This document shows positions 34,677 through 46,377 of a stretch of DNA of 64,000 nucleotides, one piece after another (position 1 is the stretch's first letter; each line of letters begins with the position of its first letter). The notes under the pieces were generated by a model that saw nothing but the letters and a program-made list of their open reading frames with translations, was not told the DNA's origin and did not search any database. The translations under genes and the position numbers were made by a program. Source of the stretch: Phenylobacterium sp. RIFCSPHIGHO2_01_FULL_69_31. Lineage in GTDB: Bacteria; Pseudomonadota; Alphaproteobacteria; Caulobacterales; Caulobacteraceae. The stretch is taken from positions 1-64,000 of the forward strand of contig NZ_MHXN01000032.1 in the NCBI RefSeq assembly GCF_001824475.1, given 5' to 3'.

Positions 34677-35012
34677 TTGGACCGCCCGCTGACGCTGCTG
34701 ATGGTCGTCGCCGCAGTCGCCGCCACCCCGGCCTCCGCCCTCGCCCAGGCCTGGCCCGCCACGGTGGTGGCCTCCGCCCCTCAGATGCGCAGCCAGCCGC
34801 GCGTTCCGGCGCTCAACCTGGATCGTGAAGCGACCTCGTTGCGGTCGACCCCGTTCGTCGTGTCACGAGCGGCGCGCAAGCCGCTGAAGCTGAACGCCAC
34901 CATCGATCCGGCCGATGCCCCCGAGGTCGACGTGCAGGCAAAGGATGCTTGGACCGACGACGAGGGTTTCCGCGTCGGACCCACGAAGCTAGCGTTCAAG
35001 CGCAGGTTCTGA
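34677..35012 (+). CDS. Hypothetical secreted protein, 111 aa
   Basis: A small protein with a Sec signal peptide (LLMVVAAVAATPASALA before QAWPA). The start is probably the TTG at 34677, since GGAG lies about 8 bases upstream; an ATG at 34701 would shorten the signal. The mature part is basic with no recognised motif (FVVSRAARKPLKLNATIDPADAPEVDVQAKDAWTDDEGFRVGPTKLAFKRRF). It is probably periplasmic. Unknown family. Confidence 0.55.
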   Translation: MDRPLTLLMVVAAVAATPASALAQAWPATVVASAPQMRSQPRVPALNLDREATSLRSTPFVVSRAARKPLKLNATIDPADAPEVDVQAKDAWTDDEGFRVGPTKLAFKRRF

Positions 35013-35037
35013 CCGCCTGCGCGGCCGCGCTTCGCCC

Positions 35038-35628
35038 ATGATCCGTTTTCTGGTCCCCGCCCTCTGCGCGCTCGCGACCTCGGCCGCGGCGCAGGAGATG
35101 ACCTGCGTGCCCACGCGCGACGACGAAGAACGGCTTTCCCGGCTCGATATGGCGTGGAAGGGGGCCCGCGACGACGCGATCAAGGGTGGCGCGGCCGAAG
35201 AGCTGCGCCGCCTGGGTCCGATCGCCGATCCGAGGGTGAACCTGAACCGGCCGCAACCGACGCCGGGCCGGTACCAGTGCCGCACCATCAAGCTGGGCGC
35301 GGGCAGCGAAGGCATGCTGCCGTACATCGCCTATGGCTGGTTCAGATGTCAGGTGACGCTGACGCCTGGCGGCGACCTGATCCTGCGCAAGACCACCGGC
35401 TCCCAGCGGCAGAGCGGGCTGATATGCCCCGACGGCCGGCGAAAGGCGCGTTTCGTGGGCGTGCTGTCGCTCGGCGACGAGGTCCGAACGCCCCGCTATG
35501 GCGCCGATCCGGATCGCGACCTGATCGGCGAGGTGCGCCGGATCGGCGAGGATCGCTGGCGGATCGCCTTCCCGTGGCCCGCCTACGAATCCAAGCTCGA
35601 CATCCTGGAACTGCGCCGCACCCGCTGA
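35038..35628 (+). CDS. DUF4893 secreted protein
   Basis: A 196-residue exported protein: signal peptide MIRFLVPALCALATSAAA, then the DUF4893 pattern with ERLSRLDMAWKGARDDA, PTPGRYQCRTIKLG, YGWFRCQVTL, LILRKTTGSQRQSGLI, FVGVLSLGDE and RIGEDRWRIAFPWPAYESKLDILEL. The three cysteines (CVP, YQCR, WFRC) fit a periplasmic location. Function unknown. It follows the preceding secreted-protein gene by 25 bases and may be co-transcribed. Confidence 0.8.
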   Translation: MIRFLVPALCALATSAAAQEMTCVPTRDDEERLSRLDMAWKGARDDAIKGGAAEELRRLGPIADPRVNLNRPQPTPGRYQCRTIKLGAGSEGMLPYIAYGWFRCQVTLTPGGDLILRKTTGSQRQSGLICPDGRRKARFVGVLSLGDEVRTPRYGADPDRDLIGEVRRIGEDRWRIAFPWPAYESKLDILELRRTR

Positions 35629-35654
35629 AGGCTCCAGCCTGAGGCGTCCTCGCC

Positions 35655-35678
35655 CTGCTGACACCGTCCTGTCAGCAG
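35655..35678. terminator. Hairpin after the DUF4893 gene
   Basis: CTGCTGACA and TGTCAGCAG are perfect 9-base arms around CCGTCC, 27 bases after the stop codon. No U-tract follows. It probably marks the 3' end of the upstream transcript before the uvrA promoter. Confidence 0.45.
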
Positions 35679-35708
35679 CCACGCTGCGCGGGATGACGCA
35701 GGCCCTTT

Positions 35709-35723
35709 GTTCCCCGTCCGTTC
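35709..35723 (+). promoter_or_regulatory. LexA (SOS) box of uvrA
   Basis: GTTC (35709-35712), seven bases CCCGTCC, GTTC (35720-35723) is a perfect match to the alphaproteobacterial LexA site GTTC-N7-GTTC. It lies 86 bases before the uvrA ATG, so uvrA is probably in the SOS regulon, as known in Caulobacter and other alphaproteobacteria. Confidence 0.8.
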
Positions 35724-35808
35724 CCATGTTATCCCTGAGTTCCGTCACCTACATTAGGCGGCCTCGCGGAAGGACCCTTCCGCGGGCTCTCCGTGTTTCC
35801 GGGACAGT

Positions 35809-38709
<2,901 letters not shown>

Positions 38710-38739
38710 ACGCCTACACCGTGACGCGCAGGGCGATGT

Positions 38740-40518
38740 TCACCCCATCGCCCGCGCCAGAACCTCCATGGGCATCGGGCCGGCACGAAGCACCGCCTCG
38801 TGCCAATCGCGGACATCGAAGGCGGGGCCCAGGCGGCGGCGGGCCGTCTCTCGGGTGCGCATCAGCTCCAGACGCCCGACCATGAAAGCGCAGGCCTGGC
38901 CAGGATAGACGCAGTAGCGGTCGATCTCGCGCTGGGCGGAGGCGGGCTGCTCGCCGGCGTTCTCGACCATCCAGCGGGTCGCCTCGGCGCGGGACCAGCG
39001 CTTGTGGTGGATCCCGGTGTCCACGACGATCCGCGCGGCCCGAAACAGCGCCGACTGGACCGCCCCGATATGGCCGAAGGGATCGGCGTCATAAGCCCCG
39101 ATCTCCACGGCGACCTGCTCGGCGTAGAGGGCCCAGCCCTCCACATAGGCCGAGAACTGGGCGAAGCGCTTGTTGAGGGGCATGCCCGGCCCGGCGGCGC
39201 GGACGAAGACGCCGTTCTGGAGATGGTGGCCGGGGTCGCCCTCGTGATGGATCAGGGTCTTGAGCCGCCAGGTGGGCCATTCCTCGGTGGTCTTGAGGTT
39301 GATCGAGATGACGCCAGGCCGCGAGCCGTCGGCGGGCGGGCCTTCATAGTAGGCGCCCGGCGCCCCCGCTTCGATCGCCATAGGGATGCGCTCTACGGTG
39401 ATGTCGCGGTCCGGCAGCGTTCGGAAGCCGCGCGGCAGCAGATCGTGGAGCCGCGCCAGATGGTCCCGCGAGAACTGGAGGATCTCCGCGCGACCCGCGT
39501 CGGTGTTCGGCTTGAGCTGCCGTGGATCGTGGTCCAGCGCCTTGATCCGTTCGGCGACCGTGCCCGTGGCAAACCCCTGGGCCCGCAACATGCCGTCGAG
39601 CTGCCCGCGCAACGCCTCGAAGGTCGCGAGACCCAGTCGGTGCATCTCCTCCGGCGGCGTCGCGACGGTGGTGTTGGAGCGCAGCGCCAGCGCGTACCAG
39701 GCCGCGCCATCCGGCAGCCGCCATACCCCCGCCTCCGAAGAGGCCGTGGCGCGGTGCGCGCGCAGGGCGGCGATCTGACGGTTCAGCGCCGGCATCACGC
39801 GCCCATCGAGAATCTCCCGCGCCGCCACGTCGACACCGGAGACGCCCGCCTTGGCGGCCCGCGCGGTCGGGCCGTCGGTCAACGCGGCCGAGGCGGTCGA
39901 GCGCAGGTCCACAAGCTGGGCCACGGTCCTGTCGATGATGAAGTCCGGCGGCGTGACACCTGCGGCCGCGTCCTTCCGGATGCCTTCGCTTTCGCCATCC
40001 AGGACCCGGGCGAAATCGGCGAGGCGCGACAGGTAGAGGTCGGCGTCCTCGCGGGTCGCGATGGGTTCCCGCGCGAAGTCCTGAGGCTGCCAGTAGTAGG
40101 CGCCGGCCATCTGGTTCACGAGGTAGGGCCCGGGCCGCAGGGCGTGGTCCTGGAAGCCGTAGCGGGCGCCTACCTCATCCAGCATCTCGTAAGCGAAGGC
40201 GGCGCAATCGTGATCCACCTGCCGGGCCGGGCTCAGGGCGCCCCGGTCGATGCGCTTCAATTCGGCCCTCCAGCGGCGGGCGGCGGCGACCTCGGCCGCC
40301 TTCCCGGCCGGCGAGCGGTCGTTCAGCCGCCCGCGAGCGGCCTTCGCGCGGGAATCGGTGAGAAGCGATGCCGCCGCCTCCGGCGCCAACGCCAGATACT
40401 CGTCCATGTGGCGCGAGAGCAGCGCCACGAGAGCCGCATCGCCGTGGGCCGCGAGCGCTCGCTCCGCGCCTACCGCCGCCGCACTGGCTCCAAGCAGGAA
40501 ATCGCGGCGACTGGGCAT
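38740..40518 (-). CDS. DUF885 family secreted protein
   Basis: A 592-residue DUF885 protein with a twin-arginine signal (SRRDFLLGASAAAVGAERALA), so probably exported folded, by the Tat system encoded at 54.0-55.8 kb. Characteristic C-terminal features are the zinc-protease-like LIHHEGDPGHHLQNGVF (H-E-x-x-x-G-H) followed by NKRFAQFSAYVEGWALYAEQ, and ARIVVDTGIHHKRWSRAEATRWM. DUF885 proteins resemble gluzincin metallopeptidases, but few are characterised. It is divergent from a GST gene with a dyad between them. Confidence 0.85.
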   Translation of the reverse strand: MPSRRDFLLGASAAAVGAERALAAHGDAALVALLSRHMDEYLALAPEAAASLLTDSRAKAARGRLNDRSPAGKAAEVAAARRWRAELKRIDRGALSPARQVDHDCAAFAYEMLDEVGARYGFQDHALRPGPYLVNQMAGAYYWQPQDFAREPIATREDADLYLSRLADFARVLDGESEGIRKDAAAGVTPPDFIIDRTVAQLVDLRSTASAALTDGPTARAAKAGVSGVDVAAREILDGRVMPALNRQIAALRAHRATASSEAGVWRLPDGAAWYALALRSNTTVATPPEEMHRLGLATFEALRGQLDGMLRAQGFATGTVAERIKALDHDPRQLKPNTDAGRAEILQFSRDHLARLHDLLPRGFRTLPDRDITVERIPMAIEAGAPGAYYEGPPADGSRPGVISINLKTTEEWPTWRLKTLIHHEGDPGHHLQNGVFVRAAGPGMPLNKRFAQFSAYVEGWALYAEQVAVEIGAYDADPFGHIGAVQSALFRAARIVVDTGIHHKRWSRAEATRWMVENAGEQPASAQREIDRYCVYPGQACAFMVGRLELMRTRETARRRLGPAFDVRDWHEAVLRAGPMPMEVLARAMG

Positions 40519-40542
40519 GGGTTACTCCTTGGGCACTAGGCG

Positions 40543-40556
40543 CGAACAGTTGTTCG
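40543..40556. promoter_or_regulatory. Dyad in the DUF885/GST divergent promoter region
   Basis: CGAACA-GT-TGTTCG is a perfect 14-base dyad in the 79-base gap between two divergent genes, a likely place for a shared repressor operator. No regulator gene is adjacent. Confidence 0.3.
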
Positions 40557-40597
40557 AAATAGCCTAGCCGCCAACAACATCAGGGTGGAACAAGCAG

Positions 40598-41209
40598 ATG
40601 ATCCTCTATGGCGCGCCGATGCCGGCGCCGAATCCGCGGCGCGTGCGCATCTTCCTGGCCGAGAAGGGGATCGAGCTGCCCGAGACGCCGGTCAGCCTGA
40701 TGAAGCGGGAGCACAAGAGCCCCGAGTTCCGGGCGAAGAATTCCATGGGCCAGATCCCGACGCTGGAGCTGGACGACGGGACCTGCATCTCCGAGACCGT
40801 CTCGATCTGCCGCTACTTCGAGGCGACCAACCCCGAGCCGCCGCTGTTCGGGACCACGCCGGTGGAGCAGGCGCTGATCGACATGTGGATCCGCCGGATC
40901 GAGTTCACGGTGATGAGCCCGGTCGGCAACTACTGGCGCCACGCCCACAAGTTCACGGCGGCGCTGCTGACCCAGTACAAGGACTTCGGCGAGTCCAACG
41001 CCGAGACCTACAAAGGCGCTCAGAAGTGGCTGGACCGGGAACTGGGGGGCAAGGCCTTCGTGGCCGGCGACACCTACTCCATGGCCGACATCTGCCTGTT
41101 GTCCACGGTGGACTTCGCCACCTGGATCGGGCTGCCGCTCGAGGATGAATTCTCGAACCTGAAGGCCTGGCATGCGCGCGTGAGCACCCGTCCCAGCGCC
41201 GGGGCCTAG
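40598..41209 (+). CDS. Glutathione S-transferase
   Basis: A 203-residue GST with a thioredoxin-fold N-terminal domain (MILYGAPMPAPNPRRVRIFLAEKGIELPET, then MGQIPTLELDDGTCISETVSICRYFE, containing the cis-Pro and SES-like glutathione motif) and an all-helical C-terminal domain ending with the N-capping box FVAGDTYSMADICLLSTVDFATWIGL. It is likely to conjugate glutathione to electrophiles or act as a peroxidase. The gene is divergent from the DUF885 gene and convergent with the membrane protein gene at 41211. Confidence 0.9.
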   Translation: MILYGAPMPAPNPRRVRIFLAEKGIELPETPVSLMKREHKSPEFRAKNSMGQIPTLELDDGTCISETVSICRYFEATNPEPPLFGTTPVEQALIDMWIRRIEFTVMSPVGNYWRHAHKFTAALLTQYKDFGESNAETYKGAQKWLDRELGGKAFVAGDTYSMADICLLSTVDFATWIGLPLEDEFSNLKAWHARVSTRPSAGA

Positions 41210-41210
41210 C

Positions 41211-42083
41211 TCAGGCGAAGTCTTCCGCGGGCGGGGTGTCTTCCAGCACCAGCTCGCGGTAGGCCACCGCGAACGGGGCGTAGATCATCACGATCTGCAG
41301 CACCTGCAGCAGCAGCTGCATCACCAGGGTGATCATGGCGGCGATGGCCGTGAGCGGTGTCAGGCGGCCGATGTCCTGCATCGCCGACTCGCCGCCCGAC
41401 AGCTCAACCACGGCGAAGCTGATGATGCTGAAGAGGATCCAGACGATCACGTAGAAGATCACCGCCAGCACGATCATGCCGAACAGCGGCCAGAAGTGGC
41501 CCTTGGTCCGCGCCCAGGCCAGCTTCAGCGAAACGCGGCCGGTCTCGAACACGGTGGGCAGCAGCAGCGAGAGCCGCACGCCGATCCAGATCCCGAACAC
41601 CAGCACCAGCGCGACCGCCAGCACCGCGCCCACCGAGCCGAACTGCGACGCGCCGGCGGTGAACACCAGGCCCACCACCACGGACAGGGCATAGAGGCCG
41701 ATGCAGATCAGGTTGGCGGCCGTCAGCTTCAGTTCGGTGCGGCCGACCTTCAGGTGGGCGAACCCATGCTCCTGAGGCCGCAGGACCAGGCGCATCACAC
41801 CCGCGGCGATGATCGACATCAGGAGCGCCGTCATCAGCAAGACCAACAGGAACGCCGGCCAGGACGCGGCCAGGAGGTTCGCCACCTCCTCCAGGTCGTT
41901 CGAGCTGAGCTGGCCCTTGCGCGCCAGGGTAATGAACTGGGGGCCCAGGGTGGCCATCATGACCATGGCGATCAGCAGGATGCCGCCGAAATAGACCGCG
42001 CTCCACGCGAGCATCACGCCCGGGTGTTCCTTGGTCAGGCGGAAGCCTTCCATGGCCGCGTCGCTGGGAGAAAACCTGGTCAT
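41211..42083 (-). CDS. Integral membrane protein of unknown function
   Basis: A 290-residue protein with about six membrane helices ([145 protein letters not shown]). The pattern with [21 protein letters not shown] recalls the glycerophosphodiester-phosphodiesterase membrane-domain/YciC-like proteins, but I cannot name the family. The ATG at 42083 gives [22 protein letters not shown]. It is divergent from trmFO. Confidence 0.75.
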   Translation of the reverse strand: MTRFSPSDAAMEGFRLTKEHPGVMLAWSAVYFGGILLIAMVMMATLGPQFITLARKGQLSSNDLEEVANLLAASWPAFLLVLLMTALLMSIIAAGVMRLVLRPQEHGFAHLKVGRTELKLTAANLICIGLYALSVVVGLVFTAGASQFGSVGAVLAVALVLVFGIWIGVRLSLLLPTVFETGRVSLKLAWARTKGHFWPLFGMIVLAVIFYVIVWILFSIISFAVVELSGGESAMQDIGRLTPLTAIAAMITLVMQLLLQVLQIVMIYAPFAVAYRELVLEDTPPAEDFA

Positions 42084-42204
42084 TCGTCCTGTCTGGCCCG
42101 CGCCCGACTCGGCGGGCGCCTTTCGGCCGAACCTTGCCGTCGGGTCTGTTAAGCGTGCAAGGCCCCGCTCGCGATCCTTGCCGTTCGTTGCTAGTACGCC
42201 ACGC

Positions 42205-43608
42205 ATGACAATGACCCCAATCCACGTCGTCGGCGGCGGCCTGGCCGGCTCGGAGGCCGCCTGGCAGATCGCGCAGGCGGGTGTGCCCGTGGTGCTGCAC
42301 GAGATGCGCCCCGTGCGCGGCACCGATGCGCACCAGACCGACAAGCTGGCCGAACTGGTGTGCTCCAACTCCTTCCGCGCCGACGACTGGACCGGCAATG
42401 CCGTTGGCCTGCTCCACGCCGAGATGCGGGCGCTGGGCTCGATCATCATGAGCGCCGGCGCTGCGCACCAGGTGCCGGCCGGCGGCGCCCTGGCCGTAGA
42501 CCGCGAGGGCTTCTCCGAGGCCGTTACGGCGCGCCTGGAGGCCCATCCGCTGGTGACCATCGCCCGGGAGGAGGTCGCCGGCCTGCCGCCCGCGGAGTGG
42601 GACAGCGTGATCCTGGCCACGGGGCCCCTCACCTCGCCCGCCCTGTCCCAGGCGATCCTGGACCTGACGGGCGAAGGCCAGCTGTCGTTCTTCGACGCCA
42701 TCGCGCCGATCGTGAACTTCGAGTCCATCGACATGGGCGTGGCGTGGCGCCAGTCGCGCTACGACAAGGAAGGACCCGGGGGCGATGCGGCGGCCTACAT
42801 CAACTGCCCGATGGACAAGGACCAGTACGAGGCGTTCATCGACGCCCTGCTGGCCGGCCCCAAGTCAGAATTCAAGGACTGGGAGCACGTCCCCTATTTC
42901 GACGGCTGCCTGCCCATCGAGGTGATGGCCGAGCGCGGCCGCGAAACGCTGCGCCACGGTCCGATGAAGCCGGTGGGTCTGACCAACGCCCACAAGCCGG
43001 AGGAAAAGGCGTATGCGGTGGTGCAACTGCGCCAGGACAACGCGCTCGGGACGCTTTGGAACATGGTCGGCTTCCAGACCAAGCTGAAGCATGGCGCGCA
43101 GACCGAGATCTTCCGGATGATCCCGGGTCTGGAGAAGGCCGTGTTCGCGCGGCTGGGCGGCCTGCACCGCAACACCTTCATCAACTCGCCGCGCCTGCTG
43201 GATCGGAACCTGCGCCTGAAGGCCCAGCCGCGCCTGCGGTTCGCGGGCCAGGTGACGGGCGTGGAGGGCTATGTGGAAAGCGCGGCGGTCGGACTGCTGG
43301 CGGGCCGTTTCGCCGCCGCCGAGCGCCTAGGGCGGCCGATCGAGGCGCCGCCCGCCACCACGGCGCTGGGCGGGCTGGTCGGCCATATCACCGGAGGCCA
43401 CCTGGAAAGCGGCAAGGGCAGCTTCCAGCCGATGAACATCAACTACGGCCTGCTCCCGCCGATGGAAGCCCCGAAGCGCGACGCCGAGGGCCGCCGGCTG
43501 GGAGCCAAGGAGAAGACCCGGCTGAAGAAGCGGGCGATGGGCGAGCGCGCGCTGGCCGACCTCAAGGCCTGGGTCGAGGGGGCCCCGGCGCTGGAAGCCG
43601 CCGAATAG
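42205..43608 (+). CDS. trmFO: Methylenetetrahydrofolate-tRNA-(uracil-5-)-methyltransferase
   Basis: A 467-residue FAD-dependent, folate-using methyltransferase that makes ribothymidine at position 54 of tRNA. The N-terminal FAD motif is [30 protein letters not shown], followed by the TrmFO-typical [30 protein letters not shown] (with the catalytic-region Cys), [49 protein letters not shown] and [27 protein letters not shown]. Its presence implies no folate-independent TrmA is needed. I chose the ATG at 42205. Confidence 0.96.
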   Translation: MTMTPIHVVGGGLAGSEAAWQIAQAGVPVVLHEMRPVRGTDAHQTDKLAELVCSNSFRADDWTGNAVGLLHAEMRALGSIIMSAGAAHQVPAGGALAVDREGFSEAVTARLEAHPLVTIAREEVAGLPPAEWDSVILATGPLTSPALSQAILDLTGEGQLSFFDAIAPIVNFESIDMGVAWRQSRYDKEGPGGDAAAYINCPMDKDQYEAFIDALLAGPKSEFKDWEHVPYFDGCLPIEVMAERGRETLRHGPMKPVGLTNAHKPEEKAYAVVQLRQDNALGTLWNMVGFQTKLKHGAQTEIFRMIPGLEKAVFARLGGLHRNTFINSPRLLDRNLRLKAQPRLRFAGQVTGVEGYVESAAVGLLAGRFAAAERLGRPIEAPPATTALGGLVGHITGGHLESGKGSFQPMNINYGLLPPMEAPKRDAEGRRLGAKEKTRLKKRAMGERALADLKAWVEGAPALEAAE

Positions 43609-43611
43609 GCG

Positions 43612-44274
43612 TCAGATCCGTCCGCGGGCCACCGCGAAGACCACCCGCAGCCGGTCGGACAACGGAGCGCGGCGGCGTCCCGCCAGCGCCGCGTGGGCCA
43701 CGGCCGGGAACGCCGGCGCCGCGAGCGCACGGACGGCCTTGCGGGCGCCCTCCATCGTCTTTCGGGAGATTGCAGCCAAAGCCGGCGCCTCGGCGGCCCG
43801 GCGCGCCAGGGCCCATGCCGCACCGCCGGCTCGCGCGGGTCCAGAATCCTCGCCCGGCGCCAGGATCATCGCGGCGAGTTCCGCCGCCCGCCCGCCGGTG
43901 TCTCGCGCCCAGGCCAACGCTTCCTTCGGCTCCATTGGCGTGGCGTCCAGTTCGCGGTAGCGCGCGTCGATCATCGCCTCCAGCGGCTCGCGGGGCAGAT
44001 GGCGGCGGGCGATGGCCGCGGCCAGCGCCTGGGCGGTCGGGTGATGCCGCACCGGCCGGCCCTCGTAGACCTCGTCCAGCATCTCGCGCCACCAGGTCAG
44101 GCGGATCTCGCCCAGGATCGGGTTGGAGGCCACCCTGGGGGCCCGCGCCAGCTCGTGGTCGTAGGCGTAGATGGCGAGGACGTCGGCGCGCAGGGGAGCA
44201 GCGGCCACGAACCGGCTGGAGAGCCAGCGGTCGGGGTCTACCCGGCGGATCAGGTCGTCGAGATCGTCGCTCAT
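43612..44274 (-). CDS. Squalene/phytoene synthase-like protein, NDUFAF6-like
   Basis: A 220-residue, short member of the trans-isoprenyl diphosphate synthase (head-to-head) family. It has LAIYAYDHELARAPRVASNPILGEIRLTWWREMLDEVYEG, in which the Asp-rich site is degenerate (YDHELARAP), and lacks a clear second Asp-rich motif, so it is probably not a carotenoid enzyme. The same shortened, degenerate form is seen in NDUFAF6, a mitochondrial complex I assembly factor. No carotenoid genes are nearby. I chose the ATG at 44274; a GTG at 44283 is an alternative. Confidence 0.75.
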   Translation of the reverse strand: MSDDLDDLIRRVDPDRWLSSRFVAAAPLRADVLAIYAYDHELARAPRVASNPILGEIRLTWWREMLDEVYEGRPVRHHPTAQALAAAIARRHLPREPLEAMIDARYRELDATPMEPKEALAWARDTGGRAAELAAMILAPGEDSGPARAGGAAWALARRAAEAPALAAISRKTMEGARKAVRALAAPAFPAVAHAALAGRRRAPLSDRLRVVFAVARGRI

Positions 44275-44285
44275 GGCTCTCACAA

Positions 44286-44315
44286 CGAAAAAGGCCCGCC
44301 GCGAGGGCGGGCCTT
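44286..44315 (-). terminator. Intrinsic terminator of the PuuD-like gene
   Basis: On the minus strand AAGGCCCGCC and GGCGGGCCTT (44306-44315 with 44291-44300) pair perfectly around a 5-base loop and are followed by a T-run (44288-44292 read in reverse). It lies between the 44336-44950 gene and the following minus-strand gene, separating their transcripts. Confidence 0.8.
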
Positions 44316-44335
44316 CTCGAAAGCTTGCTCGCAGT

Positions 44336-44950
44336 CTAGCCGAAGACGGTCTGCGACATGGTCATCGAGGCCAGCATCGGGATCGAGAGCAGCAGGTTCG
44401 TGCGCGAGCCCAGCATGGCCATCCGTGCGGCCTTGGCCTTGGTGTCGGCGTCGGCTTCCACGATGCCCAGCGCGCGCTTCTGGTTCGGCCAGATGATGCC
44501 CCAAACGTTCAGCATCATGATGATGCCCAGCCACATGCCCAGGCCCAGCAGCGTGTACTGCCGGTCGAGCGTCGGGTCGTAGCCGCCGGCGAGGCCCAGC
44601 GAGAGGGTTTCGGCCGAGTAGCCGCGCACGCCGGCGATGGCGAGGCCCATCACGACGGTGGCCACCGCGGCCCAGCGGAACCAGAACAGCGCCTCGGGGG
44701 CGATGTACTTGGAGACCGCCGGCTTCAGCTCGGCCGGGATGTCGGGCATTTTCCGGATCTGGACGAAGTTGAAATAGTACAGCAGCCCGATCCAGAGGAT
44801 GCCGAAGAACACATGCAGCCAGCGGAACACGCCCTGCCAGAAGGCGGGCCCCGTCCCTTGCGGCCCGGCGGCGTAGGCGCCGACCAGGATCAACGCCAGG
44901 ATCGTGCTGACGATGATGGTATTTCGGAAATTGGCGAGTAGTCCGGCCAT
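44336..44950 (-). CDS. PuuD/urate oxidase N-domain-like membrane protein
   Basis: A 204-residue membrane protein with about five to six helices. It has the membrane-bound urate oxidase (PuuD, DUF989) pattern RWLHVFFGILWIGLLYYFNFVQ, EALFWFRWAAVATVVMGLAIAGVRG, LGMWLGIIMMLNVWGIIWPNQKRALG and RTNLLLSIPMLASMTM. Full-length PuuD carries a C-terminal cytochrome c domain that is absent here. Whether it acts on urate is unknown; it may be a related heme or quinone membrane protein. A strong terminator follows. Confidence 0.65.
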   Translation of the reverse strand: MAGLLANFRNTIIVSTILALILVGAYAAGPQGTGPAFWQGVFRWLHVFFGILWIGLLYYFNFVQIRKMPDIPAELKPAVSKYIAPEALFWFRWAAVATVVMGLAIAGVRGYSAETLSLGLAGGYDPTLDRQYTLLGLGMWLGIIMMLNVWGIIWPNQKRALGIVEADADTKAKAARMAMLGSRTNLLLSIPMLASMTMSQTVFG

Positions 44951-45032
44951 GTAACTAACCCTCTTAAGTCCCTGCCCTGCCGCACCTATAGGGCGTTTCG
45001 TTTCAGGCTGGAAGCGAGGGGGACCGCCGAGG

Positions 45033-45392
45033 TCAGACGGCGATCAGGGCGGCCGCCACGCGGCGTCCTTCGGCCGTCAGCAAATTGTAGAGTTTCGCCG
45101 CCGCCGGCGTGTCCATGAACTCCAGGCCGATGCCGGCCGCCCGCAAGCCCTCGCGAATCTCGCGCGGCGGCATGGCGTTTCGCGCGCCGACGCCGAGGAG
45201 GACGAACTCCACCTCCGCGGCGCCAGCGTCCAGCACCGGCCGCAGCGCCTCAAGCGACAGTTGATCCAGGCTCGCCACGCCCCAGCTCCGCGCCTCATCC
45301 GACAGGATCAGGACCGAGCCGTCGTGCCGCTCGCCGGCGAGGCGGAAGCCGCCGTCGCCATAGGCGTCGATGCTGGGGGCGTTGCGCGCCAC
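45033..45392 (-). CDS. Mth938-like (NDUFAF3-like) protein
   Basis: A 119-residue protein of the Mth938/DUF498 fold: SIDAYGDGGFRLAGERHDGSVLILSDEARSW, LEALRPVLDAGAAEVEFVLLGVGARNAMPPREIREGLRAAGIGLEFMDTPAAAKLYNLLTAEGRRVAAALIAV, which includes the family's G-G/A-R-N-A-M-P/L-x-P pattern. The mitochondrial homologue NDUFAF3 is a complex I assembly factor. The GTG at 45392 is 8 bases after the secF stop, so the gene is in the secDF operon, an arrangement I recall as reported for NDUFAF3 homologues in alphaproteobacteria. Confidence 0.8.
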   Translation of the reverse strand: MARNAPSIDAYGDGGFRLAGERHDGSVLILSDEARSWGVASLDQLSLEALRPVLDAGAAEVEFVLLGVGARNAMPPREIREGLRAAGIGLEFMDTPAAAKLYNLLTAEGRRVAAALIAV

Positions 45393-45400
45393 GGCCGGCC

Positions 45401-46363
45401 TCAGGGGCGCGGCACAGCGGGCTTCAGCGCCTCGGCCGGCTCGTCGTCGCGACGCACGCCCCACAGGAGGATCACGGGCGCCGCCACGTAGATCGACGAG
45501 TAGGTGCCGATGACGATACCGAACATCAGGACGATCGACATGCCGAACAACGTCGGACCGCCGAAGATCGCCAGGCCGCCCAGCGCGAGCAGCGCGGTCA
45601 AGCCGGTGATCACCGTCCGCGACAGCGTCTCGTTGATGGAGAGGTCGATCACCTCGCGAAGCGGCATGCGCTTGTACTTGCGCAGGTTCTCGCGAAGGCG
45701 GTCGAACACCACGACGGTGTCGTTCATGGAGTAGCCGATGACGGTCAGGATCGCCGCGACGGTCGTGAGGCTGAACTCGAGCCCGCCGAAGGCCAGCACG
45801 CCGAACGTCAGGAACACGTCGTGGAACAGGGCGACCACGGCCCCGATCCCGAACTGCAGCTCGAAGCGGAACCAGATGTAGACCAGCATCAGGCCGATCG
45901 AGAGCAAGAGGGCCAGCAGGCCGCTCTGGAACAGCTCTCCAGAGACCTTGGGACCCACCACGTCCGTTCGCTTGAAGGTGACTTCCCCCAGCGCGGTGGT
46001 GAGCGCCGCTTTGACCCGGTCCACCGTCTGGGCCGGGCTGGCGTTGTCAGGGGTCTGGAAGCGAACCACGGCTTCATTGGGCGCGCCGAAGGTCTGCACC
46101 TGGACATCGCCCAGATCCATCCGCTCGAGCGTCGCGCGGGCCACCGGGAGGTCGACGGGTTTTGCGCCCGTCGTGAGTTCCAGGATCGTCCCGCCCTTGA
46201 AGTCGATGCCGCAGTTCAGGCCGCCGCAGGGCGGCTCGAGCGGGATCATCGCCTTCGCCAGTGAGGCGATCACGGCGATGATGGAGATCACGGCGGCCAG
46301 GCGCGCGAACCGGACGAACTCGAAGTTCGTCTTCACGGGAAGTATCTTGATCAGGGGCCACAT
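45401..46363 (-). CDS. secF: Protein translocase subunit SecF
   Basis: A 320-residue inner-membrane protein that with SecD uses the proton gradient to help SecYEG export proteins. Six helices are expected. Seen are the start MWPLIKILPVKTNFEFVRFARLAAVISII, GLNCGIDFKGGTILELTT (the SecF hallmark), VGPKVSGELFQSGLLALLLSIGLMLVYIWFRFE and GYSMNDTVVVFDRLRENLRKYKRMPLREVIDLSINETLSRTVITGLTALLAL. I chose the ATG at 46363, 15 bases after secD; the open frame extends to 46420. Confidence 0.96.
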   Translation of the reverse strand: MWPLIKILPVKTNFEFVRFARLAAVISIIAVIASLAKAMIPLEPPCGGLNCGIDFKGGTILELTTGAKPVDLPVARATLERMDLGDVQVQTFGAPNEAVVRFQTPDNASPAQTVDRVKAALTTALGEVTFKRTDVVGPKVSGELFQSGLLALLLSIGLMLVYIWFRFELQFGIGAVVALFHDVFLTFGVLAFGGLEFSLTTVAAILTVIGYSMNDTVVVFDRLRENLRKYKRMPLREVIDLSINETLSRTVITGLTALLALGGLAIFGGPTLFGMSIVLMFGIVIGTYSSIYVAAPVILLWGVRRDDEPAEALKPAVPRP

Positions 46364-46377
46364 GGCGCGGGCCTCCC

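Noticed and set aside
43612..44274. Carotenoid phytoene synthase
   Set aside because: Too short, with a degenerate Asp-rich site and no second one, and no carotenoid genes nearby.
44336..44950. HemJ (protoporphyrinogen oxidase)
   Set aside because: The size and helix count are similar, but the WIGLLYYFNFVQ and NVWGIIWPNQK segments fit the urate oxidase membrane domain instead.
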